Source: Oxyruncus cristatus
Lineage: Eukaryota > Chordata > Aves > Passeriformes > Cotingidae
DNA: 64,000 nucleotides
Direction: 5' to 3'
Assembly (NCBI GenBank): GCA_013399855.1
Contig: VXAY01004332.1
Span: forward strand, 1-64,000
This document shows, piece after piece, positions 34,801-49,800 of this stretch. Made by a program: the position numbers and the translations under genes. The number at the start of each line of letters is the position of its first letter. Positions within the stretch are counted from its first letter, which is position 1. The notes beneath the pieces are model-generated. The model made no database searches. It had not been told where the DNA came from and saw only the letters and a list, made by a program, of their open reading frames with translations.

Positions 34801-37800
34801 CAAGCCAATACACATCACTGGTATTGAAGCAGCAAGCACCATTCCCCCTCAGCATCAAGACGACAATGAATCACATGCTGCACAAACGTCAAAGCTCTGT
34901 CCCTGAGCAGCATCCAAGATAAACTAAGACAAGATGCAGCACATGGATGTTGTGTGCCACTGGAGGGCGGACAAGCTGACAGCAAAAGGGACACATGGCT
35001 ACAGACACTTGTCATGTGGCAGTTAGCAAGAAACATTTAAAATAAACAGACAAAAATAATTAATTCCGGTAACCTCTCATGCCTTTCCCATCTTTGCTGT
35101 GCTGTTATCATTAGGTTTTGCCCTCCTTTGCCCCAGGCTCAGTTCAGGGTCTGGCTCAGGACTGTTGAAGGATCCATTGTGTGGACCCTTTCCCAGATCT
35201 TGAATGACTCTGCTCCTGGTGTACCATTTTCAGCTTGCATGAGATACAAATGCATCTTTCTCTGCTGTTTTCTATCAGCACACTGAAAGCCCAGCACAAC
35301 AGTCTAGAACCCTCACAACACTGAGGGATCACAATTGAATAGGACTAACTTGCTCTTCAGATGGCCAGTGTATTACTGAGCTGCACTGTTTGCACTCTGA
35401 GTTCACAGCCCCTTGATTTCCACTGCAGAACGGAGCCCTCCTTGCCCTGGTGCAGTACACTAGCGAGCAAATTACTCACAGAGTGAATGAGAGGTGCTGG
35501 ACACAGGTCTTCAATTTCTTCCTTGCAAGAGCCCCTGAAGATACAGCTGGGGTTGTCACCTCCACACCACACGCAGTTGTACTTTGAGTCAGCTGTTTGG
35601 CATCGGCTACAATCAGTGTGTCCCACAGAGCAGTTGTAAAATGTCACTGCAAAGAAGAAAAGTTCAGAGGCATCTGCAAACATCCCCATAGGGCACAGAA
35701 CAATCCAGGAACTCAGCACCTTCTACAGAACCCTCTCCTCCTGCCCCTGTGGCAAGCAACAGAAGTGAGGCTCTATGTTTTCCTTCTGGGAAGGTGTTGC
35801 ACTCGTACCGTGAAGATCTGCAGCACTGTCCACTCGAAGGTGTCGTCGCCTCTGCACAAACACCACAGCGTTGAATTCAAGTTGAGATGCTGTGTAACTG
35901 TACTGAAAAGACAAAGACCATCAAGAGGATTTAACAGAGGCACAAAAAAAACAGCGGAGTGCATGGCACATACAGCCTACACAGAGCTTGCCATGCATGC
36001 AGACAAGGCTGTGTTAGTTGGGGCAGTGGCAGCACAGGCCTGTCCTCACTGATTCCTACAGCCACAGCGCTGCTCTAGAAAAGGTAGCAGGCTTTGGTTC
36101 ACTAGGAAGAACACTGAAAACAAAGGTGTGCTCACAACAATACTTGTCTAACTTCCTAACTGCATTCCTAAATGGCTAATTCCTATCTACAAGCCACTTG
36201 CTCAGAAAACTTCTCAAGCTGGCATTTATGCCATTTTCAGTAGAGCTAAAGATGTAAGATTACAATTGGTCTATAGGGCTCATGTGCACAGGAACCTATG
36301 TTGTTCTTCTCCCTTAGCTCACAAACCATGAGTTTGTGAACTAAAAATATCACCTCTGCTTGCAAATCTTGCCTTAAGTAAAATCCACACATCATCCAGA
36401 AATGTACATGGCTGTTTTAATTCTGCCTGTAATCTTACAATCCACAGGCTTCTACTGCCAAGGAAGAACATTGGCATTGACAGCAGTTTTCTTTTCATGA
36501 CAGAACAACCATCACAGAAGTCACAATCCAGAGAATGACAAACAACAGCACCTCAAGCTAAAGCAGGAGCAGCAGTGTGCTGGCCAGTTCAGTTTGGTTT
36601 TTATCCCCTGCTACAGCCAATGCAGCAACAGGTTGTGTGGCTCAGACTGCACAACCTTCCTGCAGGTTGAAGATACCAGTACTGCCAGGCAGCAGCATCA
36701 CAGATGAGGGCCCAATAACTCTAAATATTCTACAGATATTTTTGCAAAACATGCTCTTTTCCCCAGAGCTTGCCTTCCAGCCTGCTGAGCAAAACCAGCA
36801 CCAGTGTGAATTCTGAAATGGCACAGTAATCCACTCACCTGGTTCATCTGGCAGGTGATATAACAAAGAGACTGGTTTGTTTCATCTCCTTCCACATAAG
36901 CATCCATCACCACTGTCCTCCCCTCCATGTTCAGGACACACTCATAGTCCCACTGCTGGTCCTGCAGAGAAGAGCCACATGTCACCATTTCTCCATGACA
37001 TAGCTTCAGGTTGCAGAAGCGTCCTCCTGACTCTCCAGTTCAGTATCTTTTACCAAGCCACTCACTGTGCCAGCAGTGTGCTCCTCTCATTCCCTTTGTT
37101 ATGCCAACTCTACACTACATGCAAGCACTCTCTATGCTGTCACCACCTCCATGTATGAAAGGTAAACCAACACAAACCAAAATACCTAGAAGGGAGCACG
37201 TGTGTCAGTGTGGGGAGAACTCAGCACAAAGGCAGGAATTAAAGGAAAACCAGTGGGACTGTGAAGTTACACCTGTTTGTCTCTGTGAAACACCAGCTTG
37301 GAAGTGAAGAGTGGAGTACACGGATTAGGGCAGAGCACGTAAAAAACACTAAGTGTCTTTTTCTTCTCTCTCTCTCTCTTTCCTGCAAACCTTCCACTGA
37401 ATTGCTTAGATAAACTTTTTGTAAAACGATGCATATGCATCTATCTGTAACCAGCTCTGCTACTCTGAGCAGAGCAGTATGTCAGGTTCAAGGTATAAAG
37501 TAACAATCAGACTGTGGGCTGCATGTTCCGAGGCAGTTGTTTGTAAAAGGTTACTAAATCATCTTCTGTCTTGAGAAGCAAAGAGAATTTTTATCATAAA
37601 GCCACACCCAAGAAACAGCTGTCAAGGTTGGTTTTCCCCACTGCAGAAGTTTCAGGTATGACAGGAATAGCCACATTAACTTGAGCATGCCAGAAAGGAA
37701 AGGGAACAGATGACTTATCTTTAGTTTATGGAGACACAAACAATCAGCAGGGATTCAGCAGGAAGTTATTCCAAAAACTACCATCTGCAGTGCAGCAAAG

Positions 37801-40800
37801 GTGCAATTTAATCCAAAAGCATGCAGATCTTCTCCAGCAGGCTGGTGCACACCTGTACTATCCCTTTTTCTGGGTGACTTTCTACCCACCAATAAATCCA
37901 GCTATGGAATTCTTTATGCACAGAAGTAGGTCATTCCTCTAGGAAAAACCTAGGCAAAGCCACAGCTGTGTCTTATACGTATTTTTAGCAGTCCAGTGGC
38001 CAGGTTGCCCAAACAGTTCCCTGCAACAAAACAGTTTCTCAATGGTGATGGTGTTGAGCTGACTACCTGATAAAGGTGGAAGTTCTTTCCCAGCAGGGTT
38101 ATCTTCCTCGCCACATTGACTGGAAACAGTGAAGATCCCTGGATACCTTGCACGCAGGGACATGCATTTGGACCCCAGCTAGGCTCTTCATTCTGAAAAA
38201 ACCACAGGGCAAAATCTCTCCTAAGTGCTGAAATACTAGACTGGCAATCTGTATGAAAATATCAAAGAGTTACAAGCCTTAGACTATGAATTCCAAAGCC
38301 CAGTAACTTACCTCCTCCCAAAACTCAGGGGCATCATACTGATAATCCAGGTCAGGGTGAAGGATCCGAGGAAAGTCAGGGACATCCCTCTCTGAAGAAT
38401 CGCCATCACCCGACAGAAGAGTGGAAGCAGAGAAGAGAGATGTGTCGTTCTCAGCCTGCAGCAAATCCATCCAGTCCTCTGTGTCCTGGAGCTCTGTGCC
38501 TTCCTCCAGCAGCCACTCTGGGGGAGCTGAGGGTGGGAGCTCTGAAGCAGATAGTTCAGTTCCCGGCAATCCAGGAGAGTCAGAGGCAGCAGGACTCCCT
38601 GGCACCTGGCTGGGGGTCTGGGGAGATGGCATGGCAAATGTCAGTGCCTCTGTGGTAGGAAAAGGACTTGGAGCCCACTTGAAACTGGTGACAGGAGAGG
38701 AAGGTGTTACTGCTGCTGCAGACGTGTGCAGGGGGCTACCCACGGGGGTGGTGGGTGGGTCGGTGTGCCGTGGCTCCTGGGCTGTGGCTGGCCCTTCAGT
38801 GGGCAGGGCTGCGTGATCCACATTTTTGGATGGGCTGGTGAGGACAGTTGCAGCGGGAGAGGTTGTCTCTGGCACAGTGACAGCGGGTTTGTCTGCTGGG
38901 GGTGGGAGCGGGGATTCTGTGGCGGCCTGGAGAGGGGCGGCTTCGGTCGAGAGAGTCAGGTACGTGTAGCTGAGGGTTTCCACAGGCTCAGTCATCGGGT
39001 CTGGGGCTGCGGAGGGCGTGACGTGGATGGGCTCTGTGGGGGGCTCAGTGCTTGGTCCCACATGCACAGGGGTAGTGATGGGTTTTGTGGCCATGGTTGG
39101 GGCTGTGGTAGAGGACTTGGTGAGTGGAGCGGCTGAAGAAGGATACACACTTGAGGATGGGATCTGGGCCTAGAGAAAAACAACATGGGGGGGTGAGAAG
39201 AGGGAAAGAAATGAAACAATAGAATCCAAACAGAGAAACACTCTGTATCACTGCCCATAGACAAGAGGCTGCTTCACCCTCTGGATTTTAATGAGAGCTG
39301 TATCTTATGCTGTCTTCTCAGGATGGGACTGGGGAATGCTCACAGTGCAGAAAATCCAGCAACATTCCCTCTTCCCACACATGCCTGCTCTCACCTCCTC
39401 TCGAGGGAGGTCTGCCAGTCTTCATCCCCCACAAAACTTTAAGGCCACCCGTGGCAGCCAAAAGCAGCATCTGTTCCACCTCCCCACTCAAAGCCTCCTG
39501 GCCAGCTTGCTCTTGTCCCTCACTTTGAAAACATAGGCTGGATAGCCCCAGGATAAGGGTGACCTGCTTCATCTGATGGCACTTCCCCAGAAATCTGTAG
39601 TATCAGGGATGCAGAGCCTCGTGTCACTCCAAGGGGAGCTCCTCTTTGCTCACCTCCTTGCTTGATGTTACTGACAGCTGCTATTTTACCTGAGAAGAGA
39701 TCTGACTCACTGAGGCTGTTACAGCACACAGGACTAGGACTGAGCAGCAGACGTACCCTTTCATTGTAGATAATGGTTCCTTCCTCACAAGCTGCTTTGT
39801 GGGTGCAGAGGTGCTGCTGGATGCACCAGTTACATCCCCAGAGACTGCTCACACACTTCTGGCACCTGGGACAATGACAGAAAAGCAGCTGCTAAGAAAG
39901 GACGACCCAGGAAGGTACAGCCACCCTCACTAGAACTACAGAACAGAAAAAGCAGGTGCTCACGGTGCCGATTTCCACAGCAGGGCCACTGCAGCACAGT
40001 CATAGAAAGAGAAGTCCATAGAAGCAATGAAGATGTCATGGAAACGCACTACGAGCTTTATGGTGACATGATCTGAAAATGAAAATAAAAATTTCTTAGA
40101 AATGGAGCCCCTATAATAGTTTGCCATGCTGCTAGGGGATACAACATGCTTTAGGAGAGACACTGTCAAACACAGAGACAGATCCTCTTCCATGGTTCCA
40201 GCATCTCAATCACTGGATTATCCTACAGACACTAAAAACAGGCTGGACAAGTTTGTCAGGAGTAGTTTGTGACAGCTCTTGCCAACCCATGGGAAGGAAG
40301 CCTAGTCTGAAGATCCCTCAACCTTTATCTTCATAATTCCACTGCCATCTCTGTATTAGAGGAAGATGTAACATTGAGGCTCAAAGCTGATTGTCTTTCT
40401 TTGTCATCCAAAGGAAAATGAAACCCTTAGAACAGACATGGCCCTTCACATACTGCCTTCACCTTGAGAGCTTTGTTCTACAACCAGACTAAGAACTGAG
40501 TCAGTAAAGAAGTTTATAAGAGGCTTGTAATCTCAGTTGCAATGAGTGAAGGCTTATCTGCTTTCAGTCCAGGTCTCACGTCAACTACAAGCCTCAGGAT
40601 AGCCCTGTTCTCTTGGGAAGAGACTGTCACTGTTTTCTGCAGACCAAATAGCTGCAGAGATGGTCAAAACTTTCTGCAGCTGATAGCATCAGCCTAAAGG
40701 AGATATTTTGCATATGACAGTACTTAATCAGATACTTAATCTTGTTCTAGACAAATGCCTCCAACCTTAGAGTTGGTTATTAGTTCTCCAAATAATGGGA

Positions 40801-43800
40801 ACATATTGCATTCCCTGCTCCAGTCCAGGAGCTGTCATTTCTCAAAGGCAGTTGGCTGTAAAAATAAGTAACAAGAACCTTGTCCACTGTTTCTCTCAAA
40901 ATGAGAATTCAGAGCTCTGCGTGCAAGCAAGTTCTAGTCACAGCAAAACAATTAACATGTGAAGAATCAGTCAGGTCTGAGCTGGGTTCCTGATAGGACA
41001 GCAAGTAAAGCAGTATGCTAATCAAACAGTAAGTAATCAGGGGTGTATGGAAACCCATGATTAGGAGAAAATAAGGGTATCCTATGCAGCTGGAGGCTGG
41101 AGTCACTGCAGTACTGCCAACTCCTATCACTGTCACAGAGGTGATTTCATCTGGCAGTGGTGGAAGGGATTACACCTCCCAGCATTTCAGGGTTATGACA
41201 CCGTATTTATAAATATTCCTTTCTCCAAAAAGGCCATTCTTTTCCATGACTGCCAATAATGCTGTTTGACAGTACAGAAGATGAGGTCGAGCACTTGCAG
41301 ATTGAGAGTAAGAGTTTGTGCTACCAGCTTGGGGCTCAACAGCTACAAGTGACAGATAAGCTGGTACACAACCTTTAAAACAAAGCCAGAAAAAGGCAAA
41401 TATTTTAGTGTGCTGGGGCAAGTATTATAAGTAGGAGAGTGCTGGTATCTAAGGCCCTGATGAGATCTCATGTAAAAAACAATGTATGAATCTAGTTACC
41501 AACTTGAAATTCATCTCAGCAGAGCACAGACGCTGTACAAAGAAGGACTAGCAATAGAGTGAACGAGAGAGGAGGTCTAAGGAACAGAAGAAAAAGTTGG
41601 CACAGTTAACATGGCAAACTTCTATGTTAGGAATGCCTGTTCATCGAGTAGGAGAAGAGCTGCGGAAGCAAAAGGACAACACAAATAGATCAAACAGACA
41701 GAAACCATCCACGAGCAGGTTTAGGCCACAGAACAGGAGGCCCTTGATAAGCCACAGAGATGCAATATGAAAGCAATGTAGGTAAAGCATCTTGGAATAA
41801 AAGCAAGACTGACTCACAAAGGAGTTGATAAGAATATCTGAAGCCTGGAATAATGAGAACTAGACTGTGGCTTTATCTACACTGATTTTCACAGCTCTGC
41901 TTAAATTCAGATCCACATTTGCACAGCTAAACAGGGAAGCCAAATCCTGCCCACTTGGCCTGCAGTGGCAGTGCAAGAGGTCCTTTGCCTCCGTTTCTGA
42001 CCACCCTGGTTGTTTTGTTCCAGGCTACAGTAGTGTGAAAGCCAGATATTATCGTACCGCAAATAATACTGAAAATGAAGGAGTTTGAGATTGAATGAGT
42101 GTGTTAGCTGTCATGTTATGTCCATGGAGATTGCTTCAGACCTATTAGCCAGCTGCATACTTGCCTGGAAAATCTGTTCAGCCATTTAGGTGAATCGTGT
42201 GGAACGTTTCCCAATTGGCACCTGCCTTTTACATCAGATGAATAAGCTCTTTGAAGAGATCAGCTCATCAGAGCTCACACTGACAGGCTGGGTAAAATCC
42301 AATGCGAAGAAGATAAACGGAGAACTTTCCAGGTCCTTTAGAGTGGCCAATCAGCAATACTCAGCCAGCTTATTGTTCACAGGCTGACTATGTATTTTCT
42401 GAGGTTATGCTGCACTGCAGATTCATTTCTAACTTTAAGGACCGTGGGTCTCTTCTTGCCTTTCCTTACATGTATTTCCTTCTCCCACTACACGGATTTT
42501 GAGAAGGTCTGCATTTTGTTTGGTTTAAATAATACAGCACTATTTAAGAGAGTTCTCTCTCCGGATTTATGACAAAGCTGCGAAACCAGTCACCCCTCGA
42601 GACTGCATTTCAAATAACACTCAGATTTGCATATAACCCTTCAAACAGGATCTCTTTTCCAACTGTGAGAATTTGGCATTGGAATTTGGCAACAGCCCAA
42701 AATAGCACAGGATGTGTGTGACACACAAGTAGAAAGCAAACAGATATTATGAGGAATGAAATGAACACCTGCTGACAGTCCACATACATTCATGGCTGTT
42801 AATCCTGGCAATCTAATGGACCTACAATGTACTTTCTCCCAACAGTGTTACAGAGCTATCATGCTCCATTTAAAGCATTTCACTAACCTGTTCCTGTTGG
42901 CAAAGCTGGTGCTTGGCTGGGATCTGGAGAAGGACACATGATTCCTGACTCTGTCAGAATTGCTGGGCTTTCATAATCTTCAAAGTAACACGAGTAAAAT
43001 TCTTCCTCACGCAGAGAAGGTAAATCCGAGATGGCCAAGAATATCTGCCAATTCAATATCACCCAGTAAATAATTCGCCCTCTAATAATTTGCCCTCATT
43101 TCATCTAATTTTCTGGTTCTGTTTTTTCAAAAGAAGAGCCCCATAAAGTAGTTATCTACACATACACTCATTTTCCTATAATGTCTCCTAGGACTGACTG
43201 TTCCATTCATCATCTCTTGCCATTCCCAAACTGAACCTGGCATTCCTCCAGCAACTGACAACTTCCCCCTTTGCCCAAGCCTCTAGCAAAAGACAGGTTC
43301 TTGCCACTTCATGACACAATGACAGACTTCAAATCACTCCAGCACCTTCTTAGCTTTTCTGCCAGCTCTCACATGCCAGACTGGAGATGTAATTTTGGGT
43401 AACTCCTTTCAGATCTTCCTGACAGCAAGTGTCAGGAATAAACATTGAAAACACAGACACTAGCACCCTATAGATACTAAAACAAGGAGGGACCCCACCC
43501 AAGCAGCCATCACGTACTCCAAAATACCAGTAACTCTTAGCAGGCAAGGACATTTAGTTTTATGGGAATAAAAAACCCCAACCAATTAAATTAACAACTT
43601 GGCAGCACCAGCAGATAAGTCCCTCATGTAAACAGAGAACGTGCTTGAAGGTTCAGTAGTTCAGTACCCCACAGAAAGCAACAGAAAGACTTGTGACTCC
43701 TCAGTCTGCAGGGGACTCTACAGCTTGAGCGTCATCAGAGGATCATCACCACTCACATTTCTCTTTTCCTCCCTGCTGATATTGGCTGGAGTTAGTGACT

Positions 43801-46800
43801 GGACAGACAGGCACTGCTGGGTAGAGTTAAAGCTCCACAGCCACTGCTCACTCAACCTGGACCGCAAGCACTCGGAGCGACGGCTGCACCTGCAGGGAAA
43901 CAGCAAGAAGCCCTGTGAGACACCTGTGCAGCAGGAGGGGTTTGGCTTCCGAGGGGACACTGACTGTCTCAAGCCTTGCTCCAGAGTCTTGGGGAAGCTG
44001 CTACACGAGCCATGGAAGTCCCAGCTTCCCACCACTTTCAATAATAGGATGAACTGTTGCCAAAATATAGATGGGTAGGCACTTCTCGAGCTTTGAGGGT
44101 CATGAACTAGTTCCTCTGGTTTTCTACAGGGCAACAGAGCCAGCAAGCAGACACACACACACACTGGAATAAACAGTGTCTCATTAAGCAGCATCAGTAG
44201 GGGAGCAAGAAGGGAAAGAGTGATAAATAAGAGAGTGACACCACAAGAAGAGACAAGATAGTTTCTCTACGTTTGAAATGAGGTGGTTTGAGCTGCAGCC
44301 AGACTAAAGGCAGGCTGAAATCCACCGGACAGGAGAATTGTGAGTGGTGAGCAAAGACCCAAAGAGCAATGAAAAGATGCCCTTTTAGGGAGGCAGAAAG
44401 AGGAATGGTAAGTTAGAGTGAATATCCCACAAAGGAATTAAAAATAAAACTAAATCCAGACAGAGATATAAGGAAGAGAGTAAGTAGAGGCAATCCCTAA
44501 ACACTATCTCTCTAAATTCCTTGCAGGTGAACAGGGATCTATCTTACCGTCCTTGAAGGACACACCAGCCACAGTAGGGATCTTTCAGTGCCAGACAGGA
44601 TTCACAGTCCAAGTACAGGGAACATTCCATTATGGGAACCTTTACCACCTGTCAGAAAAAGAAATTAAAAGTAAAAACACATCACACACAACACAGCTCC
44701 CAGATCATTGGCTCCTTATCCCTAACTAAAAAGTCCCATCATTTGCATGCTCACCAAAGCAACTTCTCAACCCCCAATTTTTCTTCCCATAAAAACAAAC
44801 AAACAAGAAACAAGTTTCCAGAGCCCATCTGAATGGCCATTTCACATCAAGCAGTACAGAGGCACTGAGGCAAGTAAAGCATATTGCTATTCATAAGTTA
44901 TCTGTGACACATTTTGCAAGGAGGTGACTTTATTTAGTCATCAAACTGTATTTTAACGAAGTTGAATAAAGAATAGCAGACTGAATATCACCCATTCTTT
45001 TACTTTTCTGGACTCTGTCATATGAGATCTCTCTTGACATGCAGGTGACTGAAGCTGGAGACAGCAGCTCTGGCTGAGGCCTCTGAATCCATCTGCACTA
45101 TTGTCCAGCTCTACCTGGCAGAACTGACTGGAAGCAGACCATGAAGCTTTGATCAATGTGGAACAACAACCTTCTGCCATCTAGGGGTAAATTTTACTTG
45201 CAAAACTTCTCTGCTCTAACTTACCATCCTTGCTGATTTCAGCCTCTTGCCCTCTTTAATCCGCTACTACACTTCAGCTACTACTGTCAGCTACTTTGAA
45301 ATACCAACTTCTAATCCCAGACCTATTACTTTTGCTAAGTACGTGATGTAATTTGCATCTTTTAATTGACAGAACAATTACTGTTAAGGATATATTTCAG
45401 ATTTCCCTAATCTTCTTCCACTCACAGATTTCAACTCCTCCTTTGAAGTGTTACAAATTTTACAAGTATCTCAAAGTGCACTGGGGGAGTGAAGGGAAGC
45501 AGTAGCTTTCCAGCATGCTCTCATTTTTTGTTTGTTCTTTCCTTCAGAGTAACTCAAGGGCTGCTTTCCCCCTTGCTAGGAGGATCCTTTTCTTTCCAGC
45601 TCAAGTTGCTGATATGAGTGGTGTTGTACAAATCCTCTCAAATAAAGTATCCATAGCTGGATTTCCTACTCAGCAGACACCAATATCCCAAAAGCCCGAA
45701 GCACTGCAATGCCTCTTTTCCTCCAACTGCTTCTGGGCACAAAGAGAATTACAGAAAGCAGGAGAAGAGGGAAAGGTGCCTCACATGGCTCCTTATACAG
45801 CTCGATTTCATCTGCAAGATTGTTATTACATTCCCGGTCAGAGCACACCTCTGCTATCTGAAGACATTTCCCACACATTCCTGCTTTTTGTAGGTTACAT
45901 GCCGACAGAAGAACAGCTTAATCTCTTAACTGATTAAAAACAGAAGTGCTACACTTTTAATACACAAAACCTCCCTTTTCTCTTTTAATCTCCTCCGAAA
46001 CCAAGATGGGTCACATGTGAACCCAGAGGCTCACATTATTCTGCTCAGATGGAGATGCAGACTGTTGTCCAAACAATTCCTGCTCAACACAGTGGAACCC
46101 AGGAATTTGTGGTCCCTTGTCTTCATGCCAGCAGAGCAGCCTTTTATAGCCTGCAGTTCACATTCCTCCATCATTGCTGATACAGTCTGACAGACTTAGG
46201 AAAATGCACATGCGAACAGGGCACGGTTTAGGGTAACAAGGCTTCCTCCAGCTTTTGGAAAAGGCCAGTCCCCGTCCCTGTAAGTCAGACTGACAGGCAG
46301 CTGCTGCCCAGCACAGGCTTAGCCATACAAAGTTCCTCTGCCTCCCACGCTCCCGCCAGTAGTTTGGACCTCAAATGCTTTCAACTCCTCTGTGGAAGGG
46401 ATTGTATTGCTCTTACCATTGACGGGGTCATGACAAAGAGGTGCTCCTGCAACTGGTCGAACAGCAGGTCTCCACTCACCATGCTGTTCGATGGGAGAGC
46501 TAACGAGGCGTATATCTGTGCATCTCCCATGGCTCCTATGTACACCTGCAAGAGATCACAGCTGAGTGCAGGCAAAGCATCACAGCAGGAGTTGGGGACA
46601 CCCATCCTACATCAGGAACAATTTGGAACCCCTGCTGTGTGCAAGGATTTCAACCTCCCACCAAAACCTCCATGCAGTGACTTGGGCCACATGAAGCATG
46701 TGCCTCACAGTACCTGCAGAAACCACACAGGATGCACCAGCCCTGACGCTGGCTCAGTGCAGATGTAACCAAAGGCAATGTGACCACTGTTTGGGGCATC

Positions 46801-49800
46801 CGCATTCTCCACTGTCAGGGGAATGTGAGAAGAGACTGTCTGATAGTAACAGTCTTTAGTAGGAGCCCAACTTTCCAAGGGACAAGTGAAACTGCATTTT
46901 TTCCCCTTCCACCTGAGCATTCCAGATTAATTTTATCCTCTTTGCTTTCTTTTGCACCCAGATCATACCTTGTGCAGCCTGCCTCTGCTGTCTCCCAGAA
47001 AAGCAATGGTGTGGCCATCTTCCACGTTCACTGCCACAGCTGTCAGACGGGCCTCGGTTTTCTCCAGGAGTGGGGCTGCTTCCAAGGGTACCCGGCTGGC
47101 CATGGGGCTAGGAGTGTGGTCAGAGCCACAGGGGTAGGCATACAGGGTGTCCTTTGAAGGGAAGCAGAAAGAAGAGGGAAATCAGTACCAAAAAAATGGA
47201 TACAAGGAACATTAGCACATTTAACACTTCCCACCATCCTCTTCTACCCACATTGCTTAAACAGGTGCCCCAGCAGTGAATTCAGCTTTGAATCCGTCTA
47301 AGCTTCTCTTTTACTGAGAGCAAAAAGAGACATATTTTAATAATTAGTTTAGGTATATTGGCTGCTTGTACCTTCACAGAAGCCTGAAGATATTTCAGCA
47401 AGTCTATTCAGCATCAGTAATGGAATGCATTGAAACTCTTTTGTAAGTTCTCCAAAAAAGGTTACTGGCTATACACTGACATGATACAGCTTTGGGGAAG
47501 ATTTATTGTGTTTTTCATAACAAAAGATGAGAATTTCTGCTTTCAGTGCAAAGACACCTGGTGACAAGTATCACCTTGAACATCATATATGTTTTTGTTG
47601 TATCAACTACAAATTAAATTCTGAGCCTGAAATAGAATCCCAAAGCACCAGGACATACTATAAACACAGGGTGGGACACAACCTACTCCAAAGTGCTTAC
47701 TAACTACATTTAGGAATCATAGACCACATACAAGAGTCATCTCTGCACACTGCTGCAATTCTTCTGAGTCTTGTGAGGGTTCTGAACATTAACTCCACAG
47801 CACTGTGCAGAAACAGTCATCCTTCTGTTCCTGTCAGATCCCTCCCAGTCCCACCAAACCTTCACTTACTGCATTCTAAAGGAGAGACAATGAAAACCTC
47901 CAACTTATTTACTATTTGCATGTGTAGAGAGAAGATATTCCATGATGATTCACCCATTTCCTAAGTAAAAAACTCAGTCTTGTCTAGGATAGTTCCTTTG
48001 TGGTTTTATATCCCTCTTGACACCTTGTTTCGTTTCATTAGAAGTTTACAGTACCTTTTTGGAGACTGAATGCAGGATTGTTTACCCAACCATTATTATC
48101 TAAAACACCATTTTTTAATCGATCAGTGGCTTGTCTTCAAACAATGTGGCTTGTGTAAACACAATATTTTCATCATGAAATCCCTTATGGGTAACATTTT
48201 CACTCACCTCTCCAGCCCCTCACTAATTATTCTTACAAAGCTGTGCGTGAGCAGCGGCATTAACCGAGCAGTCCGCACCTACTCCAGCTCCCTCTCTTGC
48301 CTCAGGCAACGTGGTTGAATTTAGACTCCTTGTGAGCAGGGTTACACACTCCTTCTGCCTGATGTCCGTGGCTTTGCATTTGGCAGTGCTCAGCTGCACG
48401 GTACCATCCGGCACCAGGCAGCGGAGCTGCCCCCGCCATCAGAGATCAGCGATAACAGCACAACGTGGCATTCCTGAGGCATCTGCTTATCACCTCTCAC
48501 CGATCTCATGGAAAACCTGTCTCTTTCTCTCCTCTCCTCCTATTTCCCTGGGGGTTTTTTTGTTTGTTTTGGTTTTTTTCCCCTGTTTGTGTTGTTGTGG
48601 TTGGGGTTTTTTGTTTGTTTGTCTGTTTTAAATACTTGGCTGCTTCCTGCAGAAACGAAAAGCGATCACAGCAGCTTTTGACAAGGTCTATAGAAATCCC
48701 ACAGTAAAATATACTTAACCTGCTGAGTTCTGTTCCCTTCTCAAATGCATTGCTATGTTATCAGGGAAGCAAAACTCGACACAGCAGTTCCACGAAACAA
48801 ACCATGCCAGTTTACATTAGGACTGTTTTCTGTCTGATGCTTTATTGTTTTCCTTTCAAATACTAATTCAGTGATTTTCTGCACGGTCGCTGTAAGGCTC
48901 CAACTTAAAACCTCAGAGGAGGATATAACTTTTAATGATTTTTAGTTTTTATCATCCTCTAAGCTATCATTCATTTTTAGTGACACATATATTTTTCTTA
49001 TCAGCTCTGTAATTTGATTCTTAAGCTTCTTTCAATCCTCTTCTTGTAACTTAAGGCATTTCTGTTTCTCCAGTTGTCTAGTTTCTGTAAGATTTATTAG
49101 GAAGCAGGCCACCACCAAATTTTCACGCTCCAAAGCATTAGGTATTTATTTTCAATGGGATTCTAGCTATCTTTTGCAAGCTTTGTATCAATTCAGTCAA
49201 GGTCTGGAGTGTAATGACCTTAGTGAGTGTAATCACTACTGAGGCCAATTTTTCAAGCATTGTTTAAAAAAACCCACACATGCAAGTCAGAAATATTCTT
49301 ATCCCAGTTGTGCTCAGCACTGCTGTTGCCTATTTGTGATGCCAAGGGCAAGTCACCTCACACACATTTATCCACCATAAACCAACGTGACCAGTGCAAG
49401 CTCTCCCTGCACTGACACAGCCCGGCCGTGCCCTCAGTGAGGGTAATCACAGCCAAGAGCTGGAACTTGTTCCATTCTACAGGTTTAAGACCATGATAAC
49501 TGTATAAATTACTTATATAAATTTACATAGAAGCTGTTTGAATTGCTTTCAGTGAGTAACATCTTGGCAACGTTGCAGAAAGTGCACTTCAGGGACCATC
49601 CAGTGTCCTACTGTGATGCAGCAGGTTTGGATGAAGCTGCTGCTGTGAATTCAGGTGTTCGCTTCCTACCTGCACAGGTAGGAAACAACAGGGCAAATCT
49701 ACATCTATGCATGAAGAGGAGTGAAAGCAAAAAGGACAAGGTACATGCCTTGAAAACTACACCCACAGAAGACATGCAGCCTTCCCAAGCCTTGCAGAAA

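Noticed and set aside
38421..39136. Plus-strand open frames of over 130 codons opposite the mucin-like exon
   Set aside because: They arise from the low-complexity Thr/Pro codons of PLXNB1 exon 9 read backwards.
46705..46920. Minus-strand open frame between PLXNB1 exons 2 and 3, ending at a donor-like CAG|GTACTG
   Set aside because: The human protein runs directly from the exon 2 to the exon 3 sequence, and the two exons join in phase 0 without it.
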